Assembly (NCBI RefSeq): GCF_000422465.1
Contig: NZ_AULV01000018.1
Coordinates: forward strand, 113,922 to 177,921
DNA from: Paenibacillus harenae DSM 16969
Lineage (GTDB): Bacteria; Bacillota; Bacilli; Paenibacillales; Paenibacillaceae
DNA length: 64,000 nucleotides
Reading direction: 5' to 3'
In this document: positions 8,233-16,222 of the stretch, piece by piece
Position numbering within the stretch: position 1 is the first letter of the stretch
How the letters are laid out: each line of letters starts with the position of its first letter
Position numbers and translations under genes: made by a program
Notes under the pieces: generated by a model
The model's input: the letters and a program-made list of their open reading frames with translations, nothing else
What the model was told of the DNA's origin: nothing
Database searches by the model: none

Positions 8233-9192
8233 ATGAAAAGCGGACTACAGGCGCAGGCGGCAACGCCTTCCGCGATCAACAGGAAGTCGAAGTGGATAAG
8301 GGGACTTACGAAGACATGGCCGCTGCACCTGCTTATTCTGCCGGCTGCGGTTATCGCGATCGTCTTTCATTATTTGCCTATCATGGGGCTCGTTATGGCC
8401 TTTCAAGATTATAAGCCGTGGCTCGGCTTCTTTAAGTCGGATTGGGTCGGATTCAAGCATTTCGAGTCCTTATTTCTGTTCGACGAGTCCGTGCAGGTTA
8501 TCTGGAATACGCTCATTATTTCGGTGCTTAAGATCGTATTCGGGTTGTTCGTACCGATCTGCATCGCTTTGCTGCTTAACGAGATTCGCAAGACCGGAAT
8601 CAAGCGCAGCGTTCAGACGCTTGTCTACCTGCCTCACTTCCTGTCTTGGGTTATACTCGGCGGCATCTTGATCGATCTGTTATCGGTGAAGGGCGGTCTG
8701 GTCAACCGGATGCTTACCGACTGGTTCGGCATTGCGCCGATCTTCTTCCTCGGAGACGGGGATTGGTTCCGGTTCGTCATCGTGGTCAGCGACATTTGGA
8801 AGGAATTCGGCTTCGCCATGATCATTTATTTGGCGGCGATCGCAGGCGTCAACCCGGCTTTGTACGAAGCGGCCGAGGTGGACGGCGCAACGCGCTTCCA
8901 GCAAACGATGAACGTGACGCTGCCGGTCATGCTGCCGATCATCGTCGTCGTGGCGACGCTCCAGCTCGGGAATGTGCTTAATGCGGGCTTTGACCAGATT
9001 TTCAACCTGTACAATCCGCTTGTGTACGACAAAGGCGACATCATCGACACGTTCGTCTACAGGTCGGCGATGCTCAAGGGCGACTTCAGCTTCGCGACGG
9101 CAGTCGGCTTGTTCAAATCGATCATCAGCTTCGTTCTGATCATCGTGTCGTACCGGCTCGCGTACCGCTTCGGAAACTATCGGATTTTCTAA
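8233..9192 (+). CDS. Sugar ABC transporter permease, LplB type
   Basis: One of the two membrane subunits that pass the captured oligosaccharide into the cell. The 319-residue protein has six or so membrane segments and the EAA loop that contacts the ATPase (EAAEVDGATRFQQ followed by TLPVMLP). No ATPase gene lies in the locus; importers of this group usually share a common MsmX-type ATPase encoded elsewhere. The ATG at 8233 follows GAGAGGGG. It is the first gene of an operon with the next permease (16-base gap) and the glycosidase. Confidence 0.94.
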   Translation: MKSGLQAQAATPSAINRKSKWIRGLTKTWPLHLLILPAAVIAIVFHYLPIMGLVMAFQDYKPWLGFFKSDWVGFKHFESLFLFDESVQVIWNTLIISVLKIVFGLFVPICIALLLNEIRKTGIKRSVQTLVYLPHFLSWVILGGILIDLLSVKGGLVNRMLTDWFGIAPIFFLGDGDWFRFVIVVSDIWKEFGFAMIIYLAAIAGVNPALYEAAEVDGATRFQQTMNVTLPVMLPIIVVVATLQLGNVLNAGFDQIFNLYNPLVYDKGDIIDTFVYRSAMLKGDFSFATAVGLFKSIISFVLIIVSYRLAYRFGNYRIF

Positions 9193-9208
9193 AGAAAGGG
9201 GAGAGAGA

Positions 9209-10087
9209 ATGTATCACAAATCAACCGGATATCGAGTGTTTAGCGCCTTCAATCATCTCTTCCTGATCACGTTGTCCTTGCTGTGCATCTTGCCGCTTAT
9301 GCATGTGCTTGCGGTATCGTTCAGCGGCAAATCGGCGGCAACGGCGAATATCGTCAATCTGTGGCCGGTCGATTTCACGCTGGAGTCGTACGAGAAGACG
9401 ATCAACAATCCGGCTTTCATCCGGGCGTTGTTCTATTCCGTGTACCGGACCGTACTTGGGACGGCACTCGGCATGGCGGTTATCGTATTTGCCGGATATG
9501 CGCTGTCGAAGCGCAACGCCGCGTTCAAGAGCCGCAACGTATACATGTGGTTTTTCGTCTTCACGATGCTGTTCTCGGGCGGACTCGTGCCCGGTTATAT
9601 TCTCATTACGGAGCTGCATCTCATCAACACGATCTGGGCGCTTATATTGCCGTCGGCGCTAAGCGTGTACAATATGATTCTATTGATGAATTTCTTTCGG
9701 ACGATTCCCGCGGAGCTGGAAGAAGCCGCGCTGATCGACGGCGCGGGCTTGTTCCGGATATTGTTCAGCATTCATTTGCCCGTGTCCATGCCCGCTTTGG
9801 CGACGATTACGCTTTTCACATTGGTAGGTCACTGGAACTCCTGGTTCGACGGGCTTATTTACATGATGGACACGAAGAAGTATCCGCTTGCGACCTTCCT
9901 GCAAACGGTCGTCGTGCAGCAGGATTTCAGCAAGATGAGCCTTAACCCGCAGGATATGGAGAACTTGTCGCAGCGAACGGTGAAAGCGGCGCAAATCTTC
10001 ATCGGGGCGCTCCCGATCCTGCTGGTATACCCGTTCCTGCAAAAATATTTCGTCAAAGGCATCGTGCTAGGCGCGGTTAAAGAATAG
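9209..10087 (+). CDS. Sugar ABC transporter permease, LplC/YtcP type
   Basis: The second permease subunit of the locus 1 importer. The 292-residue protein has about six membrane segments and an EAA loop (EEAALIDGAGLFRILFSI then LPVSMPAL). Its C-terminal end VKGIVLGAVKE is the typical ending of this permease family. The ATG follows AAAGGGGAG. It sits 16 bases after the first permease gene and 18 bases before the glycosidase gene, so the three are surely co-transcribed. Confidence 0.94.
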   Translation: MYHKSTGYRVFSAFNHLFLITLSLLCILPLMHVLAVSFSGKSAATANIVNLWPVDFTLESYEKTINNPAFIRALFYSVYRTVLGTALGMAVIVFAGYALSKRNAAFKSRNVYMWFFVFTMLFSGGLVPGYILITELHLINTIWALILPSALSVYNMILLMNFFRTIPAELEEAALIDGAGLFRILFSIHLPVSMPALATITLFTLVGHWNSWFDGLIYMMDTKKYPLATFLQTVVVQQDFSKMSLNPQDMENLSQRTVKAAQIFIGALPILLVYPFLQKYFVKGIVLGAVKE

Positions 10088-10105
10088 ACAAGGAGCTGGT
10101 AGCGC

Positions 10106-12094
10106 ATGGTCTTTCAAATTCCGGCAGAGGCGTTTCAAACGGAATCGGGCACGGTCATGGAGACGCTGGGAGAAGGCGGATTCCGAATGATAACGACGCC
10201 TGGGGGCGGAGGCTTGCATTTGGATGCATCCGCATGTCCGGACGGCGTCTGGACGGACTACGATTACATGGGTGCCGACGTTTACCATGAATCCCATGAT
10301 GTCCTCGTCCTGCTGTTCAAGTTCACGGATGTTTCAGGCAGATGGATTACCGTTCATTACGGAATCCTTCCCCGGATAAAAACAAGAATATGGCTGCCAT
10401 TGTCGGCGCTTAACGGGGAGAAGCTGTTTCTTGAGCGATCGCCGGGGGTCATGCAATCTGTGCTGCGGGGAGATGCATTCGTCGACAGATACCGGATCGC
10501 CCTATTCGAACTGTCGACTATTCCCTCCGTTAAGCCTAGGAGCGTGCACATATCCGGCTTAATCTTAAGCGAGTCCGTCATTCCGCTCCAATATGAAGCC
10601 TCGCCCTATATCGATGAGTTAGGCCAATTGGTCGGCAAGGAATGGGATGGCAAAATGCAAGGCGCGGAAGAGCTCGTTCGTACCTTGAGAGAAGAGTGGC
10701 AGCTATCGCGGGAAGGCGATGTCGTTCTGCCGAATCTCGGACGTTACGGGGGCTGGAAACAGCTTCGCTTCGAAGCGTCCGGGTTTTTCCGAACGGAGCA
10801 TGACGGAGAGCGGTGGTGGTTCGTCGATCCGGACGGTTATGCGCTGTTCAGCACGGGCATGGATTGCATCCATCCGGCCGAAACGATGCGCGTATCCGGC
10901 ATGGAGCATCTGCTCCCGGAGCTGCCTGCCCGCGACGGGGAATTCCGCGACGCATGGAACAGTCACGGATATAGCTTCGGGATTGCGAATCTGATCCGGG
11001 CGTTCGGCGACAAGTGGCGGGACAAATGGGCCGATCTTACGGAATACCGCATGAAGTCATGGGGGATGAACACGATCGGCAACTGGTCGAATCCCGAGTA
11101 TATCGACCGCTCGGAGCTGCCTTACGTCTATCCGATGGATGGATTTCCTTCCACGTCGAAGACGATATTTCGGGATTTCCCGGATGTATACGATCCGGAG
11201 TACGACGCGAATGCGGCAATGTTCGCGGGGCAGCTGACCGGCGTGCGGGACGATCCCCGGCTAATCGGATATTTCATGCGCAACGAGCCGCATTGGGCTT
11301 TCGTCGATAACTTGAATCTGACCGAGCAAATGCTCAGATCGCCCGTCCGTTTCACTAGTAAGGAACGCTTCGTGGACTGGCTGAAAGAGAAGTATGCTTC
11401 GTCTGTCGAGGCGTTGAACGATGCGTGGGGAAGCTCCTTTGACCGATTCGAGCAGTTGTGCGAGGGGGCAAGCTTCGAGTTGTGGCAGGGCAGCTCGGCG
11501 CGAAGCGAGGATTTCTCGGCATTCAACCGCCTTATGATCCGGCGTTACGTGGAAGTGCCGGCCAAATACTGCAAGGAAGCGGACCCCAATCATTTGAACC
11601 TCGGCATGCGCTATGCTTGGGTCGGAAGCGACGATATATTGGAAGGCTGCGAGGCATTCGATGTATTCTCCATTAATTGCTATCAATTCGAACCGGACCG
11701 GGCGTTCATTGACCATATCGGCAGCAAGTTGAATAAACCGCTCATGATCGGTGAATTCCACTTCGGAGCGGCGGATGCGGGCATGCTGGCGTACGGTATT
11801 CGGGCCGTGCCGACACAGGCCGACCGCGGGCTGGCGTACCAGTATTTCGTCGAGCATGCCGCTTCGATCCCGGATTTGATCGGGGTTCACTATTTCCAAC
11901 TGAACGATCAGGCTGTGCTGGGCAGATTCGACGGCGAGAACTATCAGATCGGAGCCGTGGACGGCTGCCAGCAGCCTTATCGTCCATTCGTAGAAGCCAT
12001 GAGGCGGACGCATAAGAGAATGTACGATATTCGATTAGGACATTTATCTCCCAGCGCTACTTGTCCGACTGAAATACCGAAGACGGGTTTTTGA
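10106..12094 (+). CDS. GH50-like beta-agarase/beta-galactosidase-type glycosidase
   Basis: Probably cleaves beta-galactosidic bonds in imported oligosaccharides. The 662-residue protein has a beta-rich N-terminal part (about 1-215) and a clan GH-A barrel. The acid/base Glu394 lies in the NEP motif (MRNEPHWAF) and the likely nucleophile Glu550 in IGEFHFG. The stretch HYFQLNDQAVLGRFDGENY is characteristic of GH50 agarases. No signal peptide is present, so it acts in the cytoplasm on what the adjacent permeases bring in, unlike secreted agarases. AAGGAGCTGG precedes the ATG. A related GH-A family such as GH42 is the alternative, and the true substrate (agar, porphyran, plant galactan) is unknown. 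Confidence 0.75.
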   Translation: MVFQIPAEAFQTESGTVMETLGEGGFRMITTPGGGGLHLDASACPDGVWTDYDYMGADVYHESHDVLVLLFKFTDVSGRWITVHYGILPRIKTRIWLPLSALNGEKLFLERSPGVMQSVLRGDAFVDRYRIALFELSTIPSVKPRSVHISGLILSESVIPLQYEASPYIDELGQLVGKEWDGKMQGAEELVRTLREEWQLSREGDVVLPNLGRYGGWKQLRFEASGFFRTEHDGERWWFVDPDGYALFSTGMDCIHPAETMRVSGMEHLLPELPARDGEFRDAWNSHGYSFGIANLIRAFGDKWRDKWADLTEYRMKSWGMNTIGNWSNPEYIDRSELPYVYPMDGFPSTSKTIFRDFPDVYDPEYDANAAMFAGQLTGVRDDPRLIGYFMRNEPHWAFVDNLNLTEQMLRSPVRFTSKERFVDWLKEKYASSVEALNDAWGSSFDRFEQLCEGASFELWQGSSARSEDFSAFNRLMIRRYVEVPAKYCKEADPNHLNLGMRYAWVGSDDILEGCEAFDVFSINCYQFEPDRAFIDHIGSKLNKPLMIGEFHFGAADAGMLAYGIRAVPTQADRGLAYQYFVEHAASIPDLIGVHYFQLNDQAVLGRFDGENYQIGAVDGCQQPYRPFVEAMRRTHKRMYDIRLGHLSPSATCPTEIPKTGF

Positions 12095-12194
12095 TGGGGA
12101 GATTTTTAAAGGGGTTGATTCCCAACTTTCAAGAACTTCTCTCCTTCCTCATTTTTTAGCGTTACAATATATTAAACTACTATTTAGGCACGGA

Positions 12195-12244
12195 AGCACC
12201 GTGTTTACAGCGGAATTACTGCTGTGAGCACGGTGCTTTTTTTG
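12195..12244 (+). terminator. Terminator after the GH50-like gene
   Basis: AGCACCGTG pairs with CACGGTGCT, with a nested ACAGC/GCTGT hairpin inside, followed by a run of 7 Ts. The bases from 12095 to here hold only AT-rich sequence with no gene I can support. Confidence 0.9.
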
Positions 12245-12269
12245 TCTGAAGAGAAGAGGAGAGGATGAC

Positions 12270-12395
12270 ATGTATGCTAAAGTCACATTTCCAAGAAAAG
12301 TGACGGAAAGATGGTTGAAGCGGGCGTTTGCTCCGTTGAGCGATTATTTGGAGAAGAAGCATCCGGAAGAGGGAGGCGAATGTTGGCCTACATGA
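12270..12395 (+). CDS. Small hypothetical protein (41 residues)
   Basis: A short frame with ATG at 12270 and a good ribosome site (AGGAGAGG, 5 bases before). The product is basic and charged (starts MYAKVTFPRK, contains TERWLKRAFAPLSDYLEKK) and ends at 12395. I do not recognise it. It could be a complete small protein or the front end of a longer gene broken by a frameshift, since the next gene on the same strand starts 61 bases later in another frame with similar charged composition. Coding status rests mainly on the ribosome site. Confidence 0.45.
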   Translation: MYAKVTFPRKVTERWLKRAFAPLSDYLEKKHPEEGGECWPT

Positions 12396-12456
12396 TGTTT
12401 ATGTATAACACAGATCAGCGCTTCCACTACCGGAACAGCTGAACAAGGGATCGATT

Positions 12457-13026
12457 GTGATTGACCAAATGGGGAGGTTGATTTCCTGCGATGAGGACGC
12501 GCTGCATTACGAGTTCAAGCACCCAAATATGATCAAGGTGGAACGTCTACCAAGGGAAGAGCGATTTATCCACCCTAACGTGACGTCTTGGATGACAAAG
12601 AGGCTTAGCCGCAAGCATGATCGGAAATACGGCGAGGAAATTTGTATTTTCCTGCAGGAGTATTGGGGTCCGATCGTTAACTTCGATTTTAAGGACTTAA
12701 AGGTGGGATATCCGGAACGCGGCTCGCGTTTACCTTATTGCTTATATCTATGTCCTTCAGATTTCCCGAAGCAGCTTGCCATACAGTTCGTAGGAGATGA
12801 GATTGTGGAGAAACGGTGCAGCTATGAGCAGTACCGTAAGTACCAGAAAAATGAGCATAATTTGACCATTTGCGGCTGGTATGTAATCTCTATTATTCGG
12901 GAGATTCTCGATGAGAATCCGGACCAATTTAAGCTATTTCTGAATAAAGTTATTGAACAGGCTTTGCCAAGGGACCTGGTTTTTGAGTTGACATTGAGGG
13001 GACGAAGTGAAGCGATGAAGGATTAA
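12457..13026 (+). CDS. Hypothetical protein (189 residues)
   Basis: Start is the GTG at 12457, which follows AAGGGA by 6 bases; the frame is open back to 12409 without another start. The product is a soluble, charged protein with no membrane segment or signal peptide and several Trp/Tyr-rich stretches (FLQEYWGPIVNFDF, ICGWYVISIIREIL). I do not recognise a family. It begins a run of unrecognised genes (12270-14760) between two ordinary transporter regions, and its base composition is more AT-rich than the flanking loci, which hints at acquired DNA. Confidence 0.6.
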   Translation: MIDQMGRLISCDEDALHYEFKHPNMIKVERLPREERFIHPNVTSWMTKRLSRKHDRKYGEEICIFLQEYWGPIVNFDFKDLKVGYPERGSRLPYCLYLCPSDFPKQLAIQFVGDEIVEKRCSYEQYRKYQKNEHNLTICGWYVISIIREILDENPDQFKLFLNKVIEQALPRDLVFELTLRGRSEAMKD

Positions 13027-13064
13027 AATCCATGATCCATACATCCTCCCTCATAATGGAACAG

Positions 13065-13104
13065 AAGACGCAACAGCATACGGGTTTCGTACACTGTTGC
13101 GTCT
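13065..13104. repeat. Inverted repeat downstream of the hypothetical gene
   Basis: AGACGCAACAG pairs with TGTTGCGTCT with an inner ATACG/CGTA arm. It lies 40 bases after the stop at 13026. There is no T run on either side, so it is not a standard terminator, but it may end or stabilise the upstream mRNA. Confidence 0.55.
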
Positions 13105-13226
13105 CCTGTATTCGCGCAGTTTATAGCTGCTTGTACAGCTGTGCCCTTTCCCACCGAGTCTAGCGGCAAGGAAAATAAGGAAAACGAGTATGTAAATAAT
13201 GTTTCAGGTTTATACGGTCTCTTCAG

Positions 13227-13364
13227 CTATTTCGGTTTCTGCTCGTCCAAACGCTTGATGGTTTCCTCCCGCTTCTTGCGGTTTGCTTTCGCGATCTCTT
13301 CCTGCGTTTTGAAAGTGCCTTTCTTCGGTTTCTGAATGAACTGCAATACTTTCCGGCTTGCCAT
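13227..13364 (-). CDS. Small basic hypothetical protein (45 residues)
   Basis: The minus-strand frame starts at the ATG at 13364, with AGGTGGTGA about 8-11 bases before it, and ends with TAG at 13227. The product is highly basic and probably helical (starts MASRKVLQFIQKPKKG, then KTQEEIAKANRKKREETIKR). It has no known domain to my eye. It is the last gene of the minus-strand side of the hypothetical island but lies beyond the terminator at 13446-13475, so it needs its own promoter. Small basic proteins of this kind are common in phage-derived DNA. Confidence 0.5.
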   Translation of the reverse strand: MASRKVLQFIQKPKKGTFKTQEEIAKANRKKREETIKRLDEQKPK

Positions 13365-13445
13365 GCTAATATTCACCACCTGTCGGATGGATATCCTATT
13401 AGCCTCAGTGTTGCCGAATCTATGAAAATATAAGCAGTCCTATGA

Positions 13446-13475
13446 AAATAAAAAAACCTTGGCGGAGGCCAAGGT
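13446..13475 (-). terminator. Minus-strand terminator after the 56-residue gene
   Basis: Read on the minus strand, ACCTTGGC pairs with GCCAAGGT around CTCC, followed by seven Ts and then ATTTTC. It lies 17 bases after the stop of the gene at 13492-13662 and ends the minus-strand hypothetical operon. Confidence 0.92.
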
Positions 13476-13491
13476 CATGAGATTTGAGATA

Positions 13492-13662
13492 TTAACGTCT
13501 TTGAGGAGCATCAACCGTCGAAGCGACTTCTTGTTGAGCCGCCTTCAGTTGGTCGAGAACCCGCAGGACTTGCTCACGTTGACTGCGATTCTTCTCAACA
13601 ATATCTCGCTGCGACACGAAGCTAATTCTCGTTGGCCGCTTGACTTGTTGTTCCATTGCCAT
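13492..13662 (-). CDS. Small hypothetical protein overlapping the upstream gene
   Basis: The 56-residue product starts MAMEQQVKRPTRISFVSQRD and ends EVASTVDAPQRR. I chose the ATG at 13662 because AAGGAGGG lies 7 bases before it; an in-frame start at 13686 would add 8 residues without a ribosome site. The first 41 bases overlap the end of the 301-residue gene in another frame, so translation is probably coupled. The sequence RDIVEKNRSQREQVLRVLDQLKAAQQEV looks like a coiled coil. A strong terminator follows. The function is unknown. Confidence 0.65.
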   Translation of the reverse strand: MAMEQQVKRPTRISFVSQRDIVEKNRSQREQVLRVLDQLKAAQQEVASTVDAPQRR

Positions 13663-14527
13663 CGTGGATTCCCTCCTTGCCCTCAATTTCGCGTTTTCGC
13701 AATACTAGGCAAAACGCGTGCACGAGTCGATAGACTTCTCGTATTTCTATAATATCATTTGATAGAGTCAGCTTCAATGCCTTGTCATTCGAATCATCAA
13801 AGTGGAAGTTCCAAATCCACGTCTCTTCAAAAACTTTCATCCGGTAAGACGCAACAGTCCGACCAGGGAAAGGATTGTTGTAAGAGAATGCCTCCTCCTC
13901 GTCCGGAAGCATCGCAACGTATACAGAAGCATATTTTGCCGCATTTGCTTCAGTGAGGGCGATCTTCCCTAGACTAGCACCGGTTGTGCCCTTGTCATGG
14001 ATCTTGCGGATATAATCGCCTTCTACCTTATAAATCGTATACGCGCAAACGAAATCGAGCTCATAGAAGTTCATGCAATCATTAGCTAATCGATAGAGGG
14101 ATTTATTGACGGATTTGATCACGTCAACCCAATACCCAACAACCTGTTCGTGCTTATCGACTTCCGCCTGAAGATAATCTCGAGCGCTCCGGTACTCCTC
14201 CTTCTCAGATTGCACGGCATCTACTTGCCCTTTCGTGTACTCGATGACGCTTTTCACGTCAACCCCTTCGCTCGGATTGAAAATCGGCGTAATGAAGTTT
14301 AGAAGTCCTTCGAAGTTCGCATTCTGTTTATACAGAAACGGTGCCCATATTTTGTATTCTAGTGAACGTTTCGATTTGAAAGCTCCGATATGGAAGTTGA
14401 CATGCCCAATCGTCGCCATTTTATTGGTATGTATCATTACCATGAGCCAGTAGATGAGAAATACAACAACTACGGTAATGACGACTATTAACCAAATCGG
14501 TAGCTTTGCAAACATTCCACCTATCAC
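13622..14527 (-). CDS. Membrane-anchored hypothetical protein (about 301 residues)
   Basis: One N-terminal membrane segment (LPIWLIVVITVVVVFLIYWL, about residues 9-28) is followed by a cytoplasmic part with a probable coiled coil (about 100-130, GQVDAVQSEKEEYRSARDYL) and a C-terminal domain (about 140-280) whose pattern of strands and helices faintly recalls GAF sensor domains. That resemblance is weak. Start could be the GTG at 14527, overlapping the upstream frame by 4 bases, or the ATG at 14515. It forms an overlapping pair with the 56-residue gene, and the two probably act together. The function is unknown. Confidence 0.65.
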   Translation of the reverse strand: MIGGMFAKLPIWLIVVITVVVVFLIYWLMVMIHTNKMATIGHVNFHIGAFKSKRSLEYKIWAPFLYKQNANFEGLLNFITPIFNPSEGVDVKSVIEYTKGQVDAVQSEKEEYRSARDYLQAEVDKHEQVVGYWVDVIKSVNKSLYRLANDCMNFYELDFVCAYTIYKVEGDYIRKIHDKGTTGASLGKIALTEANAAKYASVYVAMLPDEEEAFSYNNPFPGRTVASYRMKVFEETWIWNFHFDDSNDKALKLTLSNDIIEIREVYRLVHAFCLVLRKREIEGKEGIHDGNGTTSQAANEN

Positions 14528-14760
14528 GAGAAGGGCTGACTGATAACAGGAAGGGAGCCCCAGCCGATTTTACCGAGTGCACCGGCCGGGCGTATTAAAC
14601 CCTTTAATGATCTGAACGGTCCCAACCAGGCTTGTCCTCTCCACGTCGAGGCATCCTGGTTCCTCATGGTAAATAGGACCGGATCAAAGACAGACTTCAA
14701 TTCGGTAATGAAGCTATGGTAATTTATCTTGGTCTCCTCATGCGACAATTGCGTCACCAC
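14524..14760 (-). CDS. Possible small hypothetical protein (78 residues)
   Basis: A minus-strand frame from a GTG at 14760 (or 14757) whose stop overlaps the start of the 301-residue gene by 4 bases, a layout that suggests a leader gene of that operon. The product is unremarkable, ending GALGKIGWGSLPVISQPFS, and has no recognisable domain. A weak GGAGAT lies about 14 bases before the start, which is too far to be convincing. It may be a chance frame. Confidence 0.35.
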   Translation of the reverse strand: MVTQLSHEETKINYHSFITELKSVFDPVLFTMRNQDASTWRGQAWLGPFRSLKGLIRPAGALGKIGWGSLPVISQPFS

Positions 14761-14827
14761 GCATTTCTTATAATCTCCGAAAATTTAGACCCGAACGGGG
14801 AAGTTGAACTTCTCTGACTACGCCATT

Positions 14828-16078
14828 CTACGGGCTAGTCTCCTGCAACGCGGGCTTGCCGGATTCAATCATCACTTTGTTTCGGCCCAGGAAAATAGCC
14901 AGTACGATGATGAGCAATCCCGTGCCCAGAAGCAGCCATTCTATTTTTATGATATCCGCAAGGGGGCCGAAAATAAGCATCCCGACCGGCATCATCGATG
15001 TTGATATCATCCCGAATACGCCGAATATCCGCCCTAAATAATTTTCCTCCACCTTCTGCTGAATGAGAACCGTTGTCGGGGTATTGAAAATAGGAATGGC
15101 AACGCCAAACACGGCCATGAAAATTAAATATATCCAAAAGATGGGAACAAGGCCGAGCGCAAACGTACAGATGCCCATAATGATGCTTGCAAACGTCATG
15201 GAATAAACCTTGTTTGGAAAGCCTCCCCACGACGCGATAATGGCTCCGCCCGCCATCATGCCGATCGAAAAAGCGATTTCGATGGCGGTCAATCGCCAGA
15301 CGTCATCCCCGAAGCTGCGCGTCACCTGGAGCGGCGTTAAAAACGCGGCAGGCGCCATCAGTATAAAGAATACGGCGAAGAACAGAAAAAAGGTTTTCAG
15401 AAAATCGTGATTTTTAATGTAGATTACGCCTTGCTTGAAGTCATTGAAATAACTCGTTGTTTGCTTCTCGGCCGCCTTCTCATGCACCGGAACTTTGAAG
15501 AAGAGGAGTAGCGTCAGGATCGCGATCATCGCGGTTATGACATCGATAAAAAAAATCACTTCGATGGAAGTCGTCGTGAGCAGCGCCGCGCTAGCCATTG
15601 GCGCTACAAACATCATGACCGCTTGCAGCGTACCGTTGACGCCATTCACTTTGGTCAGTCTGTCTCCAGGTACGATTTGAGGCAAAATCGCGCCGACGGC
15701 CGGGGTTTGAATACCTGTCCCGAGGGCACGAACCGCAGCCATGACAAAGAGCAGCCAATTCGCGTCATATCCCATTAGAAAAACAATGGCGAGGATCAGT
15801 GTCGCTGCCGCAATCATGGCATCCGATAAAATAATGAGTTTTTTCCGATTGTAGCGATCCGCCCATACCCCCGCGAAAGGGGATAAAATAAAGGTGGGGA
15901 TGAAGCCGCAAACGATAAACAACGTCATCATAACGCCTGACTGCGTGGTAAGCGTGATATACCACATAATCGCATACTGAACCAGGGATGAGCCAAAGAG
16001 CGATATGGTCTGACTGCTCAAGAACAGTACGATATTCCTTTTCCAATTTCCCGTTTCATGTGTATTTGCCGCATTCAT
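14828..16078 (-). CDS. MFS transporter, macrolide-efflux/MFS_3 type
   Basis: Probably a proton-driven exporter of small toxic compounds. The 416-residue protein has about twelve membrane segments and the loop motif between segments 2 and 3 (GVWADRYNRKK). The family includes macrolide exporters, but the substrate cannot be read from sequence. The ATG at 16078 follows GGGAGGTTG by 8 bases. It is divergent from the regulator gene at 16223 and convergent with nothing. No regulator gene adjoins it, apart from the unrelated two-component operon. Confidence 0.88.
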   Translation of the reverse strand: MNAANTHETGNWKRNIVLFLSSQTISLFGSSLVQYAIMWYITLTTQSGVMMTLFIVCGFIPTFILSPFAGVWADRYNRKKLIILSDAMIAAATLILAIVFLMGYDANWLLFVMAAVRALGTGIQTPAVGAILPQIVPGDRLTKVNGVNGTLQAVMMFVAPMASAALLTTTSIEVIFFIDVITAMIAILTLLLFFKVPVHEKAAEKQTTSYFNDFKQGVIYIKNHDFLKTFFLFFAVFFILMAPAAFLTPLQVTRSFGDDVWRLTAIEIAFSIGMMAGGAIIASWGGFPNKVYSMTFASIIMGICTFALGLVPIFWIYLIFMAVFGVAIPIFNTPTTVLIQQKVEENYLGRIFGVFGMISTSMMPVGMLIFGPLADIIKIEWLLLGTGLLIIVLAIFLGRNKVMIESGKPALQETSP

Positions 16079-16144
16079 TAGTTCTACAACCTCCCGTATT
16101 CTTCTTTCCAGTATTTCTACTTTCCTGTCACTTAATCCTTCGTG

Positions 16145-16197
16145 TATAGTAAAGAAAAAACCGCGGTGATAGAAATAGAGAATGATTTCAGCGGTTT
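16145..16197 (+). promoter_or_regulatory. Promoter and 5' hairpin of the locus 2 regulator operon
   Basis: A -10 TATAGT lies at 16145-16150, with a poor -35. Just after the expected transcript start, AAACCGC (16158-16164) pairs with GCGGTTT (16191-16197), so the mRNA would begin with a stem-loop ahead of the GAGGAGGGGC ribosome site at 16208. It may protect the mRNA 5' end or work as a weak attenuator. Confidence 0.4.
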
Positions 16198-16222
16198 ATT
16201 TCGTGACGAGGAGGGGCAGCCC

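Noticed and set aside
13065..13104. Possible Rho-independent terminator
   Set aside because: The stem is good but no T run follows on either strand, so it is listed only as an inverted repeat.
13141..13335. A 64-residue plus-strand frame in the hypothetical island
   Set aside because: The minus strand here holds a 45-residue gene with a ribosome site and a coherent basic product; the plus frame looks like its shadow.
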